Source of the DNA: Sparassis latifolia
Taxonomy: Eukaryota > Basidiomycota > Agaricomycetes > Polyporales > Sparassidaceae
Length of the DNA stretch: 64,000 nucleotides
Reading direction: 5' to 3'
NCBI GenBank assembly: GCA_018466975.1
Contig: CM031561.1
Span: 2,232,001-2,296,000 of the forward strand
Part shown: piece after piece, positions 59,403 through 64,000 of the stretch
Layout of the letters: every line of letters begins with the position of its first letter
How positions within the stretch are numbered: the first letter of the stretch is position 1
Notes under the pieces: generated by a model
What the model saw: the letters and a program-made list of their open reading frames with translations, nothing else
Databases searched by the model: none
Told to the model about the DNA's origin: nothing
Program-made: the position numbers and the translations under genes

Positions 59403-62400
59403 TCATGGCGACGCCAACGCGTGCGCGCCATCCGCACCGTTCTTCCAGATCCCCTGCGAGTGGTGGTGGTCGAGGTCGAGGCTCGCCAGCGTCCCGTTCA
59501 GATCCTGGATGTCGTGATCGTGGTCATGGCCTGAGTATTGCTCCTGGTTCTGAGAACCCTTCCTCGTCACATCCGGTCGTGCGATGGGCACAGGACCATC
59601 CCGTCGAGAAGCCGCACGGTCGGCCTGGAAAAGCGACTTCGAAGAGCCTTCGCCCAACAGGAACCTTTGTGAGGCACTGGGGGGACGTATTGTCTGCGCA
59701 GACGACGGCGAGATCTTCCCGCTCGCACTAGGAACCTTCTCGTCTTGACCAATGAACCACGGTGTAAAAGATTTCGCAGGCTGACGAAGAGTCTGTGATG
59801 AGGACGAAGCCATTGGCTGTTGTTCCTTTACCGCATTCACGAGATAGTTGGGATCAGGTGAGAAGGGAGAGAAGCTGGATGGTGCCCCTGAGCTGTTGCC
59901 GCCTGGGGCGGGGCGCGTGCCGAAGATGGGGTTGAAAGCATGGTAAGCTGCCAGGCGATCTCCGTCAACGTCGTTCAGGAGAGCAGCAGCGACCTGAGAC
60001 TCGCTGCTACCATCGTTACCTGAAAAATCCCCACCATTATTATTGAGAAGATTCGTTAGCCCGAGCTTCTCTAGCAGTTGCAGCGCCTGCTCGGGAGTCA
60101 GAGCAGGAGCAGCACTCGATGGCGTCACCGGTGTCACCTGTGACTGGTATTGCGCTTGAAAAGCGGCAGCTTGGGCAGCCTGCGCCGCAGCCTGTGCAGC
60201 CTTGTCTGCACCATTCGATCAGAAAAAGAATTTGATCGTGTGAAGATGGGAGCCTACATTGACTACGTCCCCAGCTGAGTCTGATCCTGCTGCCCCCAAT
60301 GGGGAAACCTTGCATCTTCTCGATGGCTCTCTCCGCATCAGGCTTTCGCACAAACTGCACGAAGCCACAATGCTTGCCAACCGGTACTTTCACCTGCAAG
60401 ATAACATGTCAGACGACAAAGAACCCATAAATGGTTAAGCTCACGTAGTGGATGTCGCCGAAGGGCACAAAGAAAGTCCTCAGTGTCTCCTCAGAAATCA
60501 AGGGCGATAAGCCGCCCACGAAGACAGTAGTGTTGTACGGGTCCGACGACGTCAACTGCTCGCCATTCGGGCCAATCAAATTGGACAAGATCGCGCGTGC
60601 CTGAGCATGATGCTTCCACGACTCCTCAGAGATATTGTATTTCTGAGCCATCAACTGATCCTGGGTAGGCTGAGCGAATGGTACGGAGACGGACGGAGTC
60701 TCATCGTTGGTTGCGGATGGCGCACCGGCCATCGCACCAGAAAACTGTGCCTTCAGCGCCTCATCTGAGGCAGTGGATGCAAGCGTGGACGAAGAAGAGA
60801 CAGTTGATCCCGAACTCAGAGATGGTGCTGAGACAGACGACGTCGACCCGGAGGCAGACATTACCGTACTCGTGATTGAGGAGCTCGAACCAGACGCAGC
60901 AGCAGTGGAGCCGGCAAGAGGAGCAGACACGCTCTTCGTTTGGGTGGCATTCGGAAGTGGTAAAGCGATAGTCACAGGGTTCATTGGTTCTGTCGCTGCG
61001 GGAGGCGTCGGCTGCGCAAGCGGCAACTGCATCTGTGCAATGTCCATCCCTGCCATTCCAGGCACAGGTTTGAACTTCGCAGTGGCAGGCGAAATCCGCA
61101 CTGCATGCATACCGTCAGGCACGTGTTAGTATACGTGGCAAATGGTGCACTCACTGGGACGTGAAAGACAGTAGAGACCGTGCATTTCGATCAACGCACG
61201 CTGCTGATCAGCTTCATCCGTGAACCTGTAAATACTGAGTGTCAGCACAGGGAAAGCAAGAGCCTACACCAACTCGAGCACACCTGACAAACCCATATCC
61301 TCGCGACACGCCAGTGACAGGATCCAACATGATCTTAGCACTCTTGCAGCTCAAGAACGGCCGGATGAAGCGAGGCTCCCTGTCATTGCGAAGACCAAGG
61401 ACCGGATTACGAAAGACGGCCACCAAGTCCGAGTTGGACACTTCCGGAGCAAGATCACCCACAAAGATACTGTACTCTTTGGGATATTGCGGGTTCTGTG
61501 CGCCCGGGACTGAGATGACTTGGCCGGGCTGTAAGGCAGCCATCGGCGTGGAAGGTACGGACGACGCCCAATTGAGCGAGAAAGGCTTGCTGGAATTGGG
61601 CATGGTCATGGAGGGGGCGCTCCCGTTATTGCTATTGTTGATCTGAGACAGAACTGACGCCGCGTGGGCTTGAGAAGGGAACGTTAAGAAGCAGTAGCCT
61701 GGATTGTTTGCCTGCTGGCCGGTAATAGGATCCGGCGCAGGGCGAGGAACCTTGATGCTGACGGGGTCCCAACCCATGAGGTTGCAGACCTGCTTTGCAT
61801 ACTCTTCGTCCATCCAGGGTTCGAGTTCGCCCCACCAGAGAGTAGAGCGAGAAGATGAATTATTGTTGGTGGGAGACGGGAGGGACTGGGGGCTCGCCGA
61901 GGAAAGTTGAGGGGAACTAGACTGCTGCTGCTGCTGTAGCTGGCTGAAGAAGTGCTCGCGATGGTCTCTCGTGTCACGGGTGTCGCGGTCGTGAAAGGAG
62001 GAGTTGTAGAGCTCAGAGGCGGGCGGGGCACGAGGAGGAGAGGGGGAGCGCAGGAGATGGTGGTGGTTATGAAGCAAGGGGGGGAGCGAGAGTTGAAGTT
62101 GGGAAGAGACGTCGGCGGACGGTCTGGCGGTAGACGGGGAGGCCGAGTACGCGGCCGGCTTGGTGGACCAAGTGTCACTGGGACCGACGCCGATTCCCTG
62201 CGAGCCGTGGAAGATGCCCGGAGCGACAAAGGACGGGAAGCCGGAGCCACGGAGCGTGCTCGACGCCAGCGGACGGCGATCGGCCGTGGCTGCAGCCAGC
62301 GACGGCGCACCGCTGCTGTAGACGTTCCCCGCAGACGGTCCAAAATCTCGCGCTGATCCATCTCGAGAGAATTCCCGGATGTGGCTCCCAAAATCTCTGG

Positions 62401-62509
62401 AACCATGCCCATTCTCTCGCCCATTAATCCGCCCATTTTCGCCCTGCGGTCGCCCATCGTACGGGGGACCATGGTCGTATTCGCGCGTGTGCGGTTCGGG
62501 TCGTGACAT
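59403..62509 (-). CDS. Three-RRM RNA-binding protein (Nam8/Ngr1/Csx1/SECp43-like)
   Basis: Five exons (62509-61284, 61225-61155, 61100-60445, 60393-60258, 60205-59403) sum to 2892 nt, 963 aa. The first RRM (~225-330) has the hallmark LWWGELEPWMDEEYAKQVCN. The second (~357-430) has YSIFVGDLAPEVSNSDLVAVF and GYGFVRFTDE. The third (~622-693) has TTVFVGGLSPLISEETLRTFF and HCGFVQFVRKPDAERAIEKM. This order is typical of yeast Nam8/Ngr1, fission yeast Csx1 and animal SECp43/TIA-1, which act in 5' splice-site selection or mRNA stability. The ~220-residue N terminus and the long tail are Ser/Pro/Gln/Asn/His-rich and probably disordered, with an Ala/Gln helix (KAAQAAAQAAQAAAFQAQ) after RRM3. The function within this group is not decided by the sequence. 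Confidence 0.93.
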
Positions 62510-64000
62510 GGCGGATGCCGGATGTGAAGATCGGAAGGACGTCGAAGACGGTTGACAGGAGTTTTTTTCTAGTATTCCTGCTCTTTAACGGAGTCAAGGT
62601 AGATGGACGAGAAGATGCGACAGCGAGATGAGTTAAATGACGAAATGCAGAGAGGGAAAAAAAGCAGAAAAGAGCTATGCGCAAACGACGAGTTGGCGAC
62701 AAACGGGAAAGCGATTCAGAAAGAGAAAGGAGGTGATTTTAACACGTATTCGACAGCGATGCAGAACGACAACAAGGGCCCGCGGCGTGGTTGTATACCA
62801 GATCTCCAGGGACCTCGATAGATGGAAGGAGGTGGCAAGGCAGAGTTCATCTGCGGAGTGCGGAATTGCCGCTGGCGGAGTTACCTGTTCGTCAATAAAC
62901 AACAAATCAGACCCCCATCCAAACTCCTCCTTCTTCCACCAACACGAGGTTACCCGATAGCGAGGTGGGCACGCTGCTGGTTCGTCAAAGAGCCTCGGCG
63001 ATCACGCCTATTGTCCCTAGGCATCACGATGCGCGCTAGCTATTTCCGGTTGGCCCATTGTTGCACTTTTTTGTCCACTTTGGACCGTACTTAGTGTCCC
63101 TTGGTTACAAGCAACGAGGAACATCCACCGTTTGTTCTCCGCAATGTTTTCGTGGTCGACCGACAAAACACTACAGCGCCTGTCAAGCTGTCAGTCGAGA
63201 CCACAACTTCCTGATCGATCAAGCGTAGACGCAGAGAGGTGAGCCACATGTTCCCAGACTGAAGTCACCAAAGCTCGACTTTGCTCAGCTCCTTCCATTC
63301 ATTCGTGCTACCTTTATTTGGCTTATCTCGAGACCACCCTCTCAATCTATTGTGGGTCCCCGTCGATCCTTTCTATGTGGCTGTGCGCATCTCATTGTTT
63401 CCAGTGATTGTCTTTTATCCCGTGTTCTTCCAAGATATGATTCCACCTTCCATCGAGATGTCTTTAGCCAATCCGCCACATCTCATGAGCGATCCCCTCG
63501 CTTCATGGTTAGTCTATGTAACTCTTTGGTCCCAGTGGGGTGCTTTGCTAATCGATTTGCTGCGAATCCCAGTCTCTCATCTTCAGCATACTGATGTGTC
63601 GGAGTTGGCGCAGCTAATATTTCTTACCTCTCCCAGAATTTGTCAGTTCATCGTTTCCCATTACAGCGCCATCGTAGCCATGTAACGTTTCCCGGAATAT
63701 CCTTTGTGCACACCACCATCTAATCAATCATGTCGAAAATATGGCGCTACAGTGATTAGACACGGACTCGATGTGAGCTGCCTTCCACTTTCGTTGTAAA
63801 CGCCCTCTCCAAACTCCCTGGGTGGAGTATTCACTGATTAATATTGCCTTTTAAAGCAGTCAGCTACATGTCAATTAGATAGGCCACTCCAACCGCGTCG
63901 TATCACTGTACCAGGTCCCAAAGAAGCCGCGTTGTCAAAGTAAGAACATTTTGTGCATTTTGGCCGAATACGCATTAATGACGTGGTACGTGGTTTGCTG
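62510..64000. other. Right-edge region, no supported gene
   Basis: The left part is the promoter of the three-RRM gene, with purine-rich runs such as GGGAAAAAAAGCAGAAAAG near 62655. A hydrophobic open frame at 63281-63685 begins without ATG and matches nothing I recognise. The region may contain the upstream part of a gene beyond the edge. Confidence 0.45.

Noticed and set aside
63281..63685. 134-codon hydrophobic plus-strand frame near the right edge
   Set aside because: Begins with TTG, has no recognisable domain, and no neighbouring exon could be joined.

Overview
The window is nuclear DNA of a filamentous basidiomycete, most likely an Agaricomycete (polypore or mushroom type). Genes are densely packed on both strands and broken by many 45-80 nt GT-AG introns. 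The gene content is fungal, with several families typical of Agaricomycetes: a DUF7918-type family, F-box/LRR proteins, a BTB protein, an OTT_1508-like deaminase and a TRANK1-like giant helicase. A run of exactly 100 N at 24500-24599 marks a scaffold gap. No prokaryotic, viral, tRNA or rRNA features were recognised. Domain names and orthology are assigned from recognised motifs and remembered family sequences; no search was run.

Layout. 1-5690: a long gene-poor stretch with an (ATC)12 microsatellite, a diverged ~355 bp duplication and a pyrimidine-rich array of degenerate repeats, each carrying splice-site-like signals. 6034-10059: RhoGEF (DH-PH). 10414-15504: PPIL4-type cyclophilin-RRM, a BTB protein and delta-1-pyrroline-5-carboxylate dehydrogenase, all on the plus strand. 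15967-18208 (minus): a small unknown gene and a short-chain dehydrogenase. 18.2-24.5 kb is a variable island: a relic DUF7918 copy, a single-exon deaminase-fold protein, a GC-rich segment with terminal inverted repeats, an intact DUF7918 gene, and an isochorismatase-family hydrolase running into the gap. 24600-32671 (minus): one very large UvrD-type/TRANK1-like helicase gene with a probable premature stop. 33287-44017 is a conserved block: acyl-protein thioesterase (with a frameshift), an EVE-domain protein divergent from a PP4 regulatory subunit 3, and a Whi3-type RNA-binding protein. 45342-49257: a small membrane protein and two F-box genes. 49.3-56 kb is a second variable island: a decayed SDR, a dead DUF7918 copy, an intact DUF7918 gene and a third decayed copy. 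56062-62509 (minus): eIF3b and a three-RRM Nam8/Ngr1-type protein.

Functional themes. Several housekeeping genes act in RNA biology: cyclophilin-RRM in the spliceosome, a Whi3-like protein in mRNA localisation or repression, eIF3b in translation initiation, and a Nam8/Ngr1-like protein in splicing or mRNA turnover. Others are signalling or regulatory: RhoGEF, PP4R3, acyl-protein thioesterase, F-box and BTB adaptors. Proline and arginine catabolism is represented by P5C dehydrogenase.

The most interesting material is the DUF7918-type family. It has five copies in all states of decay, with identical intron phases in the two intact genes. Both intact proteins end in a SUMO-interaction-like IDLT motif, and one has four SUMO-acceptor-like sites. 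The deaminase-fold gene beside a TIR-bounded element, and the splice-signal-bearing repeats upstream of the RhoGEF, also merit a second look.
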